Of a stretch of DNA of 64,000 nucleotides, positions 1 through 9,547 are shown in pieces. A model generated the notes under the pieces. That model worked only from the letters and a program-made list of their open reading frames with translations, was not told where the DNA came from and ran no database searches. Both the position numbers and the translations under genes were made by a program. How positions within the stretch are numbered: the first letter of the stretch is position 1; each line of letters begins with the position of its first letter. The stretch comes from Paenibacillus lentus (GTDB taxonomy: Bacteria > Bacillota > Bacilli > Paenibacillales > Paenibacillaceae), in NCBI RefSeq assembly GCF_003931855.1, contig NZ_CP034248.1:1178001-1242000 (forward strand). The letters are read 5' to 3'.

Positions 1-604
1 CTGCCAGATAAATAATGGCGTTCCAGCCGGTCTCCTTCCAGACGTCGGCTGCTGTCACAATCCCCCAGAACAGATGCCCCTGGGACATAAACTGAATAGG
101 TTCATCAATGAGATTCAGACTCATTAAGACAGCGTTTACAGCTCCGCCATCTGTTGACAGCATCTTGGTGACAATCCCTGCTGCAACTACCCAAGATACA
201 AAGTGCGGCAGATAGGACACCGTCTGTACGAAGCGCTTCATGGCTTGAACCCGCACCTCGTTCAGCAATATTGCAAACAGTACCGGAAATACAAAGCCTG
301 CTACAAGACCCATAATACTCATAGCCATGGTATTTCTAAGCACCAAATAGAATTGATCATCACGGAACAGCATTTGGAAATGCTCTAGTCCAACCCATTT
401 CTGTTCAAAAAAGCCCTTGCCTGGCTTGTAGTTTTGAAAAGCCATCGTCCAGCCCCACAACGGCAGATACTGGAACACGAAAACCCAGATCACAAAAGGA
501 ATGGACATGAGGTAAAGATACTTCTGATTTTTAAACACTTTCCACCTTTGCGGCTTATTATTCAGCCCGCTGCTCGTTTGCTTCTCAAGTGTTATCGCTT
601 TCAT
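1..604 (-). CDS. Sugar ABC transporter permease, LplB type (partial)
   Basis: Inner-membrane permease of a carbohydrate ABC importer; 201 codons are visible and the C-terminus lies beyond the left edge. The reverse-strand protein starts MKAITLEKQ and has hydrophobic segments from about residue 28 (YLYLMSIPFVIWVFVFQYL), then WGWTMAFQNYK and LRNTMAMSI, all typical of the LplB family. It resembles the second permease in this window (22217-23176), which shares the WGWTMAFQ motif. The start at 604 has a G-rich ribosome site just upstream. It follows the alpha-galactosidase terminator and has its own promoter block at 636-729, shared with the mannanase, so it probably opens a transport operon for manno- or galacto-oligosaccharides (inference). 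Confidence 0.9.
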   Translation of the reverse strand, partial: MKAITLEKQTSSGLNNKPQRWKVFKNQKYLYLMSIPFVIWVFVFQYLPLWGWTMAFQNYKPGKGFFEQKWVGLEHFQMLFRDDQFYLVLRNTMAMSIMGLVAGFVFPVLFAILLNEVRVQAMKRFVQTVSYLPHFVSWVVAAGIVTKMLSTDGGAVNAVLMSLNLIDEPIQFMSQGHLFWGIVTAADVWKETGWNAIIYLA

Positions 605-635
605 CTCTCTGTCTCCCCCCTCTCTTTCCTTAAGC

Positions 636-729
636 ATAAAGCATAGGGGAGTTCGGAGACATATCGCAGATTTCGTATGATTTCATTCTATAATCTACAA
701 TAATTTCAGAAACAATCATTCGTTTTCAG
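636..729 (-). promoter_or_regulatory. Conserved promoter/operator block, copy B (permease)
   Basis: A 94-bp block aligns without gaps to 5521-5614, with about 73 identical positions by hand count. On the coding (minus) strand it contains TTTCTGAAA and ATGAAATCAT. Both copies end 32 bp before their start codons. Likely the promoter and binding site of the AraC-type regulator encoded at 5625-7181 (inference). Confidence 0.7.
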
Positions 730-780
730 GATGTGTGAATAAACTCCTGCTGATAGCCGATCCGAATCTAACTATAAATA

Positions 781-817
781 AAGGATGACTGCAAAGCAGC
801 AGCTTTGAGACATCCTT
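781..817 (-). terminator. Rho-independent terminator of the alpha-galactosidase gene
   Basis: AAGGATG and CATCCTT form the outer stem and CAAAGC/GCTTTG the inner stem; reading on the minus strand it is followed by TTTATTTAT. It separates the alpha-galactosidase from the downstream permease promoter. Confidence 0.75.
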
Positions 818-887
818 CATCTACGATACTGTTCAACTTTATTGGTTACAAGCTCTGATTATATACATTGGTCTTTGACCATGTGTT

Positions 888-3050
888 TTAATGTATCGAA
901 CTTAACTTAAACCAGGTGCTGGCATAATCGCCTGTAAGCTGGGGAATGATCAGACCGGCCTGCATTAAACGGTCGCCGCGGTAAGTTCCGATAGTACCGT
1001 CGTCTCCTTTAATTGTGTAGGTAAGGGATCCATCAAGTCCTTTTAGCCGTAGAATCCCAGATGTAGGGTTCGGTTTGGCAAGCACGCGGAAGAAGAACAC
1101 AAGGGCCTCAGTTTTATCCTCTGTCACAAACATCCAGGAGGTCTCATCGTCGACAAACGGACTTCTGAGCCGGAAAAGATCACCCTGCTGTACAAGAGAG
1201 CGTATCTCCTTATACATGGCGATCTGCTCCTTAACCAGAGCCTTTTCCGCCTCGCTGAATTTCGTCAGGTCAAGCTCGTAGCCGAAATTTCCGGACATCG
1301 CTACCTCACCACGCATTTTGAGCGGTGTTTCCCGGCTAACCTGATGATTAGGCACCGCAGATACGTGAGCTCCGATGGTACTTACCGGATAAATCAGACT
1401 GGTTCCATACTGAATTTTTAATCGCTCCACGGCATCGGTATTATCGCTTGTCCAGACCTGCGGCATGTAGTAGAGCATCCCAGGATCGAAACGACCGCCA
1501 CCACTGGCACAGCCTTCAAACAAAATTTCTGGAAATGCCGTGGTTAACCTCTCCAGCAAATCGTAAAGCCCAAGCATATAACGGTGCGCAATCTCCTGTT
1601 GATCCTCTGCCGAAGCTATGGCAGAACCGATCTCCGTCAGTGCGCGGTTCATGTCCCATTTGACATAAGCAATAGGAACGTCTGTGAAAATACGGGCTAA
1701 CGCATGATACAGGTAATCACATACCTCCGGCCGCGAAAGATCCAACACCAGCTGCCAGCGTGCTTCTGAGCGGCGCCGATCGGCAACGTGCAGACACCAG
1801 TCAGGATGAGCACGATATAGGTCGCTATCCGGCGATATCATCTCCGGCTCAAACCACAGACCGAACTTCAGCCCGTGCCTATTAATCCTTTCCGCCAGAT
1901 CACGAAGCCCGTTCGGCAGTTTACGGCGATCCTCGACCCAGTCCCCAAGGGAACTGTTGTCGCTGTCTCTTCTACCGAACCAACCATCATCAAGCACGAA
2001 AAGCTCGATCCCAAGCTCGGCTCCTGCCTCAGCGATCGTTTCGATTTTGTCCGCATTAAAGTTAAAATACGTCGCTTCCCAATTGTTGACGAGTATCGGA
2101 CGTTCCTGATCACGATGGACTCCGCGGCAGAGGCGTTTCCGATACAGACGATGATAGATTCTTGACATGCCTCCAAGCCCTTCAGCGGAATAAACCAATA
2201 CAGCCTCAGGCGTTTGAAAGGACTCCCCTGGCCGGAGCGTCCAGGCAAAGTCGAATGGGTTCAATCCAATCGCCATGCGTACGAGACCGAAGCCATCGAC
2301 CTCCGCCTCAGCATGGAAGTTGCCGCTGTACACCAGATTCATGGCATAAACCTCACCATGATCCTCGTCTGTACCAGGGCTGATCACGGCTGCAAACGGG
2401 TTATGCTGGTGGCTGCTCATGCCTCGCCGGCTGCCCAGATTCGTTCCTCCGGGGCCGAGCGGCCGGCGCTGAATATGAGCCTCCCGTGCCCAATGACCGG
2501 AGAGATATAGCAGCTCATGATCCGCTTTGCCATATAAGTCAACATTTGCACTTAAGGCACGCAACAGCCTCAGCTTCCCATTGCCCTTATTGATAAAGCG
2601 AGCCGATCGTGAAATCGCTCCTCCTGTAAACATGCTGTAGCTTAACAAGACAATCATCCCGGTGTATGCATCTTCAAGCTCCAATACCAGTGTATCAGCT
2701 TCGTCATCTGACTCTGTATATACATAAGGCAAACCTTCGAGAGCCGGTTTTCCAGCTGAAACAGAGTAGCCTTTATAACGAAGTTCTGTGATCCGACTGC
2801 CATCCTCAAGCTGCACCTGATAAGCAGGCGAACGAAAATCACCTGACCCATATTGCGGATACTCCTGAGGCATTGTATCTAAAAATGCATTGCTCGTAAC
2901 CGGCACAAGCCCCGCCAAATCGCCTTCTGCTTGAAGCTTTTGCCCCCAATAGGTATGCACAGGATAGCCGTCTATCACTTGAATAACATAACTGGTGTGA
3001 TCTGATTGCAAATGAAAGATCTTCTTTGACTCGTCTACATAAATGGCCAA
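888..3050 (-). CDS. Alpha-galactosidase, GH36
   Basis: Hydrolyses terminal alpha-1,6-galactose from galacto-oligosaccharides or galactomannan fragments; with no signal peptide it should be cytoplasmic. The 720 residues match the usual length of bacterial GH36 (RafA/AgaN-type). The N-terminal half is a beta-sandwich-type domain. The TIM-barrel carries FVLDDGWFGRRDSDNSSLGD near residue 355, the nucleophile Asp in YVKWDMNR (about 469), CASGGGRFD (about 520), and the acid/base Asp in WTSDNTDAVERL (about 535). The start has only a weak ribosome site. It lies downstream of the mannanase and is separated from it by a terminator hairpin. The gene order suggests side-chain removal after mannan cleavage. 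Confidence 0.95.
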   Translation of the reverse strand: MAIYVDESKKIFHLQSDHTSYVIQVIDGYPVHTYWGQKLQAEGDLAGLVPVTSNAFLDTMPQEYPQYGSGDFRSPAYQVQLEDGSRITELRYKGYSVSAGKPALEGLPYVYTESDDEADTLVLELEDAYTGMIVLLSYSMFTGGAISRSARFINKGNGKLRLLRALSANVDLYGKADHELLYLSGHWAREAHIQRRPLGPGGTNLGSRRGMSSHQHNPFAAVISPGTDEDHGEVYAMNLVYSGNFHAEAEVDGFGLVRMAIGLNPFDFAWTLRPGESFQTPEAVLVYSAEGLGGMSRIYHRLYRKRLCRGVHRDQERPILVNNWEATYFNFNADKIETIAEAGAELGIELFVLDDGWFGRRDSDNSSLGDWVEDRRKLPNGLRDLAERINRHGLKFGLWFEPEMISPDSDLYRAHPDWCLHVADRRRSEARWQLVLDLSRPEVCDYLYHALARIFTDVPIAYVKWDMNRALTEIGSAIASAEDQQEIAHRYMLGLYDLLERLTTAFPEILFEGCASGGGRFDPGMLYYMPQVWTSDNTDAVERLKIQYGTSLIYPVSTIGAHVSAVPNHQVSRETPLKMRGEVAMSGNFGYELDLTKFSEAEKALVKEQIAMYKEIRSLVQQGDLFRLRSPFVDDETSWMFVTEDKTEALVFFFRVLAKPNPTSGILRLKGLDGSLTYTIKGDDGTIGTYRGDRLMQAGLIIPQLTGDYASTWFKLSSIH

Positions 3051-3088
3051 TATATATTCACTCCATTATTAGATTATATTTTGTATTT

Positions 3089-3142
3089 AAAAGAAGACCG
3101 CTAGCCATTTGGTATAGGTAAACGGTTAGCTGATCTTCTTTT
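3089..3142 (-). terminator. Terminator between mannanase and alpha-galactosidase genes
   Basis: The outer arms AAAAGAAGA and TCTTCTTTT enclose a second stem, CTAGCC with GGTTAG. Reading on the minus strand it follows the mannanase stop and is followed by an A/T-rich run. Confidence 0.65.
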
Positions 3143-3155
3143 GGATTTTTAATGA

Positions 3156-5489
3156 TCAAGAATTCATGAGATTTAAATAAACCAGTAGACGCTTGATCAT
3201 GACGACAGCCTGCGCGCGATCCACCATCTCCTTTGGTGCAAATAAATCTGTCGATACTCCATGAATAAGTCCTGAGGCTAATACTTCATTTACATCGGCT
3301 GTTGCCCATGGACTGACAGATGAATTATCGGCGAATCGTGCTAGAGAATTGCCTGTCACTGCTGGGTTGTGACCTGTATAGGCCATCGTACGAGCGATCA
3401 ACACCGCCATTTGCTCACGTGTAACCTGAGCATTCGGCTGGAAAGTACCATCCGCATAGCCGCCAACAATCCCCGTTTCACTTACAGCTTCAATGGCACC
3501 TGCATACCAACTTGTTTTCGCGACATCGGAGAACCTGCCCGTAGCTGGTTGCGAGTCAAGACCAATTGCTCTGGCAATGAGCACAGAAATTTCGGCCCGC
3601 GTAATTGGATGATTCGGTGCAAATTGCCCGTTGCCAATGCCGAACACCACTTTTTGGTTCAGCATCAGTTCAATATCGCTCTTAGCCCAATGCCCTTCAA
3701 TATCCGTGAAGCTATTCTGTATCTCACTGCTGCTTCCATAACTGTCCCCTGCGTGCTCATTCTGCTCATTACCTTCAATTTCCCCAGTTGATTCGCGGTG
3801 GTCAGCCTTACCATCAAAATTGGAGTATAAGTTTGCTGGGAGCTCGTCGAGCGTGATGACGTAATCGTGTTGATATACCTTCTTTAAATGGTCTATCGTA
3901 TTTGTCTTGCCATCCCTGATGTATTCACCGGTCCAGGTACTAAAGAAGCTCCAGTCAGCGCCGTACTCCTGAAGAATATCCGGATCTGGAATAGGGCCGT
4001 TCTCCGCCAATGCAACTAATTTTTTGTTATTCACCAAAGATACAAGAGCCTCGTATTTTGCGATGCTCGGATTGTAGTCGCCTGCAGGATTGTAGATGTC
4101 AAGGCTTACTATATCCACGACATCATCACCCGGATACCAGTCCTTTCTCTCGGAGTTCCATACCCAAATGAGATTGTTGAGCTTGTGCTCATGGGTCAAT
4201 CGATCATACATCAGCCTATATAGCTGCTTCGTTGGCTCAGGCCCCTTGGCTCCCCACCAGAACCAGGCGCCCTCCGCCTCGTGCAGCGGTCTCCACAACA
4301 CAGGAACGTTCGCATCCTGTAGACGCTTCAATTGAACAGCGATGGCATCAATGTCCCGAATTAGGAGCTGGTAGTCCTCAGAATCCGGATGAGTAAGCGC
4401 ATATTCCACATCAAAGGTTGTAAAATCGGTGTAGAAGCCCCGCCACCACTCGTTGCCAGGCTCATTGCCGCCGATTCCCTTCGGGGCATTCCAGTGCCAG
4501 CATAATGACACGATACCACCGCGTTTAGACCATTCGATCATCTTTTCGACCTCCGTGGAGGAGGCTCCATTAGCGACGCGGGAAGGAGAGTAATCCATTA
4601 AATCTGTAGAGAAGATCGCTGGATACTTGCCCGTCTGCTCCTTGATCCACTCCACATCTTCAAGTGTCTGCTGCCCAGAGATAATCTTTTTTCCATACTG
4701 GCTGACCAAGTAGTCCATCAGCGCTCTGGCCTCAGCTGTTACTTCGGGATTGGTCAATGTGTCTGTCTTGTGCGCTTCGCCAGAGTATCCTCGTCCGGAG
4801 TTCCTTATTGAGTCTTCGCCTGACATGCTGCTATTCTCTGCTCCAAGCTTGTTACTGGATGCAGGTGCGTTAGCTGGTTCAAGCCTGATATGCTCAATGC
4901 CGTAGTAGCCCCACCCGCGCATAATCTGGATTGTATTGCTGCCGGCATCCAGCAGTACTTTACTGACCATTTTTTCAGCACGAACCGTGCCTGCTGCCGG
5001 CGCATCCAGGGTCAGCTCTCCGGTGCCTGCACCATTAATCTGGATACTGGTTACTTTGTCCCCATAGCCTTCGGGGATGTAGTAGCCTAAACTCAGTTCA
5101 TACAAGCCCGCTTCCGCAGCATCTACTGTAAATGTTGCACTGCCGATGGGTTCTGTAGCGTTTGCAATTTCGTCAAAAAAGTAAGAGATATAGCCTTCAC
5201 CGTCATACAAAGTATCTTCATCTTCGTTTATAGAACCGCGTTTCTCAACACCGTAACCTTCTAACACAGCCTTAGCATAAGTCACCGTTATGTTGTTAGT
5301 CGGATCGACAGATGGTGCATCCTCAATGTTAATGACAGCATCTGGTACGGTTGAAGAAGCATCAGCCACAACAGTAGCTGGATGAGCTGAACCCAACATC
5401 CCCATCAAGATAATCATGCATAACAAAACCACGAAGAATTTTCTCCTCGCCTGCGCAGCGTATATCATACAACTTGACATCGCTTTCAT
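3156..5489 (-). CDS. Secreted beta-mannanase, GH26, with N-terminal CBM-like domain and three SLH domains
   Basis: Endo-beta-1,4-mannanase anchored to the cell wall. The first 45 residues are a signal peptide with a hydrophobic core (FFVVLLCMIILMGMLGSAHPA). Residues of about 60-205 form a beta-rich module resembling a CBM35-type carbohydrate-binding module, ending WGYYGIEHIRLEPA. The GH26 barrel has its acid/base Glu in WRPLHEAEGAWFWWG (about 401) and the likely nucleophile in LVALAENGP (about 494). Three SLH repeats close the protein (from about 598, 655 and 720), each with the TRAE, TREQ or DRAQ signature. An ATG 63 bp further upstream is in frame, but only the start at 5489 has a G-rich ribosome site. 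It has its own conserved promoter block at 5521-5614. Confidence 0.93.
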   Translation of the reverse strand: MKAMSSCMIYAAQARRKFFVVLLCMIILMGMLGSAHPATVVADASSTVPDAVINIEDAPSVDPTNNITVTYAKAVLEGYGVEKRGSINEDEDTLYDGEGYISYFFDEIANATEPIGSATFTVDAAEAGLYELSLGYYIPEGYGDKVTSIQINGAGTGELTLDAPAAGTVRAEKMVSKVLLDAGSNTIQIMRGWGYYGIEHIRLEPANAPASSNKLGAENSSMSGEDSIRNSGRGYSGEAHKTDTLTNPEVTAEARALMDYLVSQYGKKIISGQQTLEDVEWIKEQTGKYPAIFSTDLMDYSPSRVANGASSTEVEKMIEWSKRGGIVSLCWHWNAPKGIGGNEPGNEWWRGFYTDFTTFDVEYALTHPDSEDYQLLIRDIDAIAVQLKRLQDANVPVLWRPLHEAEGAWFWWGAKGPEPTKQLYRLMYDRLTHEHKLNNLIWVWNSERKDWYPGDDVVDIVSLDIYNPAGDYNPSIAKYEALVSLVNNKKLVALAENGPIPDPDILQEYGADWSFFSTWTGEYIRDGKTNTIDHLKKVYQHDYVITLDELPANLYSNFDGKADHRESTGEIEGNEQNEHAGDSYGSSSEIQNSFTDIEGHWAKSDIELMLNQKVVFGIGNGQFAPNHPITRAEISVLIARAIGLDSQPATGRFSDVAKTSWYAGAIEAVSETGIVGGYADGTFQPNAQVTREQMAVLIARTMAYTGHNPAVTGNSLARFADNSSVSPWATADVNEVLASGLIHGVSTDLFAPKEMVDRAQAVVMIKRLLVYLNLMNS

Positions 5490-5520
5490 TTTTCTGCATT
5501 CCCCCTCTCGTGCTACCACT

Positions 5521-5614
5521 ATAAAGCATGCGGGGGGATGGAGACATATCACTAATTTCGCATGATTTCATGCAATAATCCACAGGGGTTTCAGAAACAA
5601 TCATAAATTTTCAT
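5521..5614 (-). promoter_or_regulatory. Conserved promoter/operator block, copy A (mannanase)
   Basis: Gap-free counterpart of 636-729, again 32 bp from the start codon. The minus strand shows GTTTCTGAAAC (inverted repeat) and GCATGAAATCATGC (inverted repeat), both partly kept in copy B. No good sigma-A -10/-35 pair is obvious, which suits activator dependence (inference). Confidence 0.7.
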
Positions 5615-5624
5615 CGGGGGTTTT

Positions 5625-7181
5625 TCATCTCTCGCATTTTTTCTGATACGCGGAGGGCGACTGACCCTCTAATTTTTTAAATTTATTGTGAAAGTAATTT
5701 GCGTTCGAATATCCTACCTTTTCTGCCACCTCATACACCTTCCACCCTTGGCTTAGCAGCTCCTTTGCCTTGCCAATCCGAACTCTGTCGAGATAGGCGT
5801 TGAAATATTCCCCCGTGTGGTTTTTGAAAAGCTGACCCAGATAGGAACTGCTGTAATTGAACAGTCCAGCCAGCCTTTCCAACCGCAGATTTTCGGGATG
5901 ATGTCGCTCAATGAAGTCCAGCAGGCGTTTCATTTCATTGTCTCGGCTAGTATAGTCTGCGCAGTGGGCCAGCCTTTCCATAACAGTGGTTACATAATCG
6001 ACAAGATCCCGGATAAAGCGCTGACTGTATATACCGGCCAAGAATTGAGCAGGTTCCCCCGGATAGATGGTTTCTGACCAGAGGCGAGGTGGAATTTTCC
6101 GCAGTGTTTCATTGGCCAAGTAGAAGAAGTGTTCTCGAATCTCCGTTTCTCCATTCCCGTTAACTGCCATTAGTCTAGCAACCTCGTCGAGCAAGGAATG
6201 GACAGCTTCTGCATTTCCGACATCAACCAAATAATAGAGGCGAAAGGCTACCGCTTCATCGTCCAGCAGGGATGTATCCTTAGAATTGGAGGCCGCCCGG
6301 CGATAGCTTTCTGGAGTTTCCAAGCTCAGCACCCTTCCTTTATCATAGAAAAAGCTGCGCTTGAGCAGTGAACGGGCAGTGTGAAATGAAGCTGGGATTT
6401 CATGCAGCTCCCGTACCGTTTCGCCTGCCGCCACCTCCATCTGGATCCGGATCTCTCCAGATAGCATCTGCAGTTCTCTGTATAGATTGGCCCGGCTTAA
6501 TTCGCCTTCTAGCGTATTTGCGAGAAGCAGTACCGTATAGGGAGCAAAGTAGAGAACAATGCCCTGACCATCCGCTGCATACGCTGTAATTAGCCGCTCC
6601 CGGAAGCTACGGATGCGCTCGTCCTCCTCCGGATGAAGGCCCGAAAAAGCGATCAGCACAATCTGATATTTCGGCCAATCCATATCTAACGATCCAGCAA
6701 GTTCATCGATGGAAGCGTTTGCTAAATTAGGTGAGCCAGACAGTAGGGAATACACCGCCCACTCCTGTGATTTTGCCTCCTGCTGCACCCGTTTCTCCAG
6801 CCGTTCAGCGGAAATCAGCTCGTGAATTTTCTGGAGCAGAGCTGTCAGCTCCGCTTTGTTAACTGGTTTAAGCAAATAGCCTTCAACACCGTATTCGAGC
6901 GCCTGGCGGGCGTACTCGAAATCGGCGTATCCACTTAGCACGATGGCATGTGTGCTCCAACCACGACGGCGCACTTCCTGGAGGAGCTGCAGCCCATCCA
7001 TGCCAGGCATACGGATATCGACCAGCATCACATCGGGAATCTGCTCCTCACCACTACGAAGCGCCTCATTTCCATTGGCCGCCGTTCCCATGATCTCGTA
7101 CCCTAATTCCTGCCAAGGTATCAAGGTTTGTAGTCCAAGACGCAGTTTCGGCTCGTCATCAACAATCATTACTGTAAACAT
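5625..7181 (-). CDS. Response regulator, YesN type (REC plus AraC HTH)
   Basis: Two-component response regulator of 518 aa. The N-terminal receiver domain starts MFTVMIVDDEP, with the phospho-acceptor Asp in LVDIRMPGMDG and the conserved Lys in LLKPVNK. A long middle region leads to two C-terminal AraC-type helix-turn-helix motifs (YSSSYLGQLFKNHTGEYFN and VAEKVGYSNANYFHNKFKKL). The start at 7181 is chosen because it begins the receiver domain and has GAGGGGG upstream; earlier in-frame ATGs lie inside the kinase gene. It overlaps the kinase gene by 23 bp, so the two are co-transcribed. The likely targets are the promoter blocks at 5521-5614 and 636-729 (inference). Confidence 0.95.
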   Translation of the reverse strand: MFTVMIVDDEPKLRLGLQTLIPWQELGYEIMGTAANGNEALRSGEEQIPDVMLVDIRMPGMDGLQLLQEVRRRGWSTHAIVLSGYADFEYARQALEYGVEGYLLKPVNKAELTALLQKIHELISAERLEKRVQQEAKSQEWAVYSLLSGSPNLANASIDELAGSLDMDWPKYQIVLIAFSGLHPEEDERIRSFRERLITAYAADGQGIVLYFAPYTVLLLANTLEGELSRANLYRELQMLSGEIRIQMEVAAGETVRELHEIPASFHTARSLLKRSFFYDKGRVLSLETPESYRRAASNSKDTSLLDDEAVAFRLYYLVDVGNAEAVHSLLDEVARLMAVNGNGETEIREHFFYLANETLRKIPPRLWSETIYPGEPAQFLAGIYSQRFIRDLVDYVTTVMERLAHCADYTSRDNEMKRLLDFIERHHPENLRLERLAGLFNYSSSYLGQLFKNHTGEYFNAYLDRVRIGKAKELLSQGWKVYEVAEKVGYSNANYFHNKFKKLEGQSPSAYQKKCER

Positions 7182-8973
7182 CGTTCTCGTTCCCCCTCGG
7201 TATGCAAAATGTAATTGTTGTTCCTTCGCCCTCATTACTCTCAATTGAAAGCCCCGAAGCCGTGCCATAGGTAAGCCGCAGGCGATCATGCACGTTGCGG
7301 AGCCCAATCCGCCCCTGGGCTTCCTCCGGTTCCTGTTTCTTCAACTGCCTTTGCAGTTCCTCCGTTTTCCATGTGGGGATTCCTGCTCCGTTATCCTGAA
7401 TCTTGACGTATACTTCGCCTTCCTCGCCAAGCTCCGTACGAATGATAATCAGCGTTGCCCCTTCCTCCTTGTGATCCAATCCATGGATAATCGAGTTTTC
7501 TACCAGTGGCTGGATCATTAGCGGCGGAAGTTCCATATTTTCAGTGCCTTGTGCAATTTCCAGTTTATATTGAAGTCTGTCCTCATACCGGAATTTTTGC
7601 AGTTCCAAGTAGCAGCGCACCATATTCAATTCCTCGGAAAGACGAATTTTGCCGTTACCAACCTCAAGACTATTACGAATCAGACTGCTAAGCTGCCATA
7701 CAGCCTCCGCCAAGTCCTCTTCGCCCCGGAGATGCGCCTCCATGCGAATCGATTCCAGCGTATTGAATAAGAAATGGGGATTGATTTGACTCGCCAGCAT
7801 TTTAAACTTGATCTCATTTTGCTTTTGCTCCAGCAGCCGTTTTTGACGATTGCTTTCTTCGACTTCCAGCATTAGCTGACTAATCCGTTGGACGAGAGCA
7901 TTAAATTGTCTGGAGAGCTGTCCGATTTCATCTTTGCCGTCTAAGTCAAGGTAAGTATCCCAGAATCCGGAACCTGTGCCTACTCTGGACATATGCTTAC
8001 TTAATCGCAGCATCCTGCTTGTAATTAGAGATGCCGAGGCATGGACAAGCATTACTGCAATAATCAGACAGCCTATAATAACGAGCGTGGCCAAGCGGAT
8101 GACTTCGTTCGCATCCCTAACGATATCCGACACTTTAAACGTAGAAATGATGCGCAGCCCATTCCAGCTACTCTCTGGAATCAGACTGGAGATTACGACT
8201 TTGGATCGTTCTCCATCCAGATCGACATCGAAGCTCCCATCGCTTTGTGTTAGGACACGATCTTCGCTATGCACTTCCGAAAGGTTCTTCCCGTATAAAA
8301 CTGGACGATTAGTTGCCACGATGTTATTATGGTCATCCACGATCATCGTAGCGAACGATTCTTGAGAGAGGATGGAATTGAGCAGTGCCGTATTAACGTT
8401 AATGACGAGTACACTTTCCTGACCAGGCTCGTTCAAATTGATTTTTCGTACTAGGCTTAAGTATTCCGTCTGATCCCGCTCATCCTCGACCAACCCCCAG
8501 CCGACGAGCCCCTTTTTCCCTAGCGCTGTCTTAAACCACTCTTCCTGCTCGATCTGTTCGTCGGGCTGCATAAATTCCCAGTTATTCAGCATAGTCGGGT
8601 TGGGCGTATATAGCCGGATGCCCTTAACCTCTTTATACAACCGAATATAATCCCGAATATCAGAATACTGACGGTAGGTCTGAATGACCTCGATATAGCT
8701 TTCATAGCTGCGGCTTGCCACGGATTTCATCCGGTTATCGTTGGAGAGCTGATAGGAAATGTCCAGCGGCACCTTGATGACTTCCTCCGTTCGCTTTCGG
8801 ACTCGTTCTACATTATCCGTAGCCTGTTTAAAGGTATCCGCAATCATAATTTCCCGCAGTTTACTGGTTAGGAAGATTCCGCTGATCAGAAGCGGGACTA
8901 CAGCGACGGTGATAAAGGTCAAAGACAGCTTTCTTCTAAGCTTTATGTCGTTCAGCAGTTTGATAAAATTCAT
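7159..8973 (-). CDS. Sensor histidine kinase, YesM type
   Basis: Membrane sensor kinase of 604 aa. There is a membrane segment at about 17-38 (LSLTFITVAVVPLLISGIFL), an extracellular Cache-like region to about 285, a second membrane segment (LVIIGCLIIAVMLVHA), then a HAMP linker. The phospho-acceptor His lies in the His_kinase motif INPHFLFNTLES, and the ATPase domain has the N box PLVENSIIHGLDH and the G boxes DNGAGIP and GRIGLRNVHDRL. The start at 8973 has AGAGGGGG upstream. It forms an operon with the regulator at 5625-7181. It probably senses mannan-derived sugar, directly or through a binding protein (inference). Confidence 0.95.
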   Translation of the reverse strand: MNFIKLLNDIKLRRKLSLTFITVAVVPLLISGIFLTSKLREIMIADTFKQATDNVERVRKRTEEVIKVPLDISYQLSNDNRMKSVASRSYESYIEVIQTYRQYSDIRDYIRLYKEVKGIRLYTPNPTMLNNWEFMQPDEQIEQEEWFKTALGKKGLVGWGLVEDERDQTEYLSLVRKINLNEPGQESVLVINVNTALLNSILSQESFATMIVDDHNNIVATNRPVLYGKNLSEVHSEDRVLTQSDGSFDVDLDGERSKVVISSLIPESSWNGLRIISTFKVSDIVRDANEVIRLATLVIIGCLIIAVMLVHASASLITSRMLRLSKHMSRVGTGSGFWDTYLDLDGKDEIGQLSRQFNALVQRISQLMLEVEESNRQKRLLEQKQNEIKFKMLASQINPHFLFNTLESIRMEAHLRGEEDLAEAVWQLSSLIRNSLEVGNGKIRLSEELNMVRCYLELQKFRYEDRLQYKLEIAQGTENMELPPLMIQPLVENSIIHGLDHKEEGATLIIIRTELGEEGEVYVKIQDNGAGIPTWKTEELQRQLKKQEPEEAQGRIGLRNVHDRLRLTYGTASGLSIESNEGEGTTITFCIPRGNENDVYSNDC

Positions 8974-8999
8974 ATATTCAGCCCCCTCTGGTCTCCTGT

Positions 9000-9340
9000 A
9001 GCCCCATAAAAACGCCCCCTTTAATGAAAAGGGTGCAGAAAATAACCGTGAAACGATATTATATTTGTTAGATTATTATATAACAATTTGTGAGTTCTGT
9101 TATTTTAATATAAAGATAATATCCTTCTCGATTTCATTCGTCAATGTAATAACATAATTCTACAATCTTTAATATATATTCGCCTTCTATCGGGGGCAGG
9201 AGAGTACGGAGGGGACTTAATCTGTTGTGGCGGTGAAGTAAATTTACATTGAAGTTCAGGAGAAAAATGGTAAAATAATTTAAACTTATTTCATTGCATC
9301 GATGAGCGGTAAGCTGCTTAAAAGCGGGAGGGGAAGCGGT
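9000..9340. other. Intergenic region with divergent promoters
   Basis: No gene seen. It is A/T-rich from 9050 to 9180. TTGAAG at 9249-9254, a 16-bp spacer and TAAAAT at 9271-9276 make a plausible sigma-A promoter for the plus-strand genes that follow. The kinase promoter must lie in the left part but I cannot place it. Confidence 0.5.
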
Positions 9341-9424
9341 ATGTTTGAGACAGTTGGCGCTGGGGATCGTGTTCTAAATGGCAAGCTGTTTTATGCGGAG
9401 GAGGTAGACGGCGACTCGCACTGA
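9341..9424 (+). CDS. Possible 27-aa ORF or leader peptide
   Basis: ATG with a strong ribosome site (GGGAGGGG, about 7 bp upstream) opens a 27-codon frame beginning MFETVGAGDRVLNGKLFY and ending DGDSH. It sits downstream of a good promoter and about 120 bp before the SRPBCC gene. I do not recognise it. It may be a small protein, a translated leader, or the remains of a longer gene. Confidence 0.35.
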   Translation: MFETVGAGDRVLNGKLFYAEEVDGDSH

Positions 9425-9547
9425 AGCGGTAACGATGATCCCGCGCTGCTGAAAAGACAATGAACCGAGCATAACAAGTGTGCTGCGTTACATAATATGG
9501 TTATTCCAAATGCGGCAAGCAGCGCCGCTTCATGAGGAGGAATTTCA

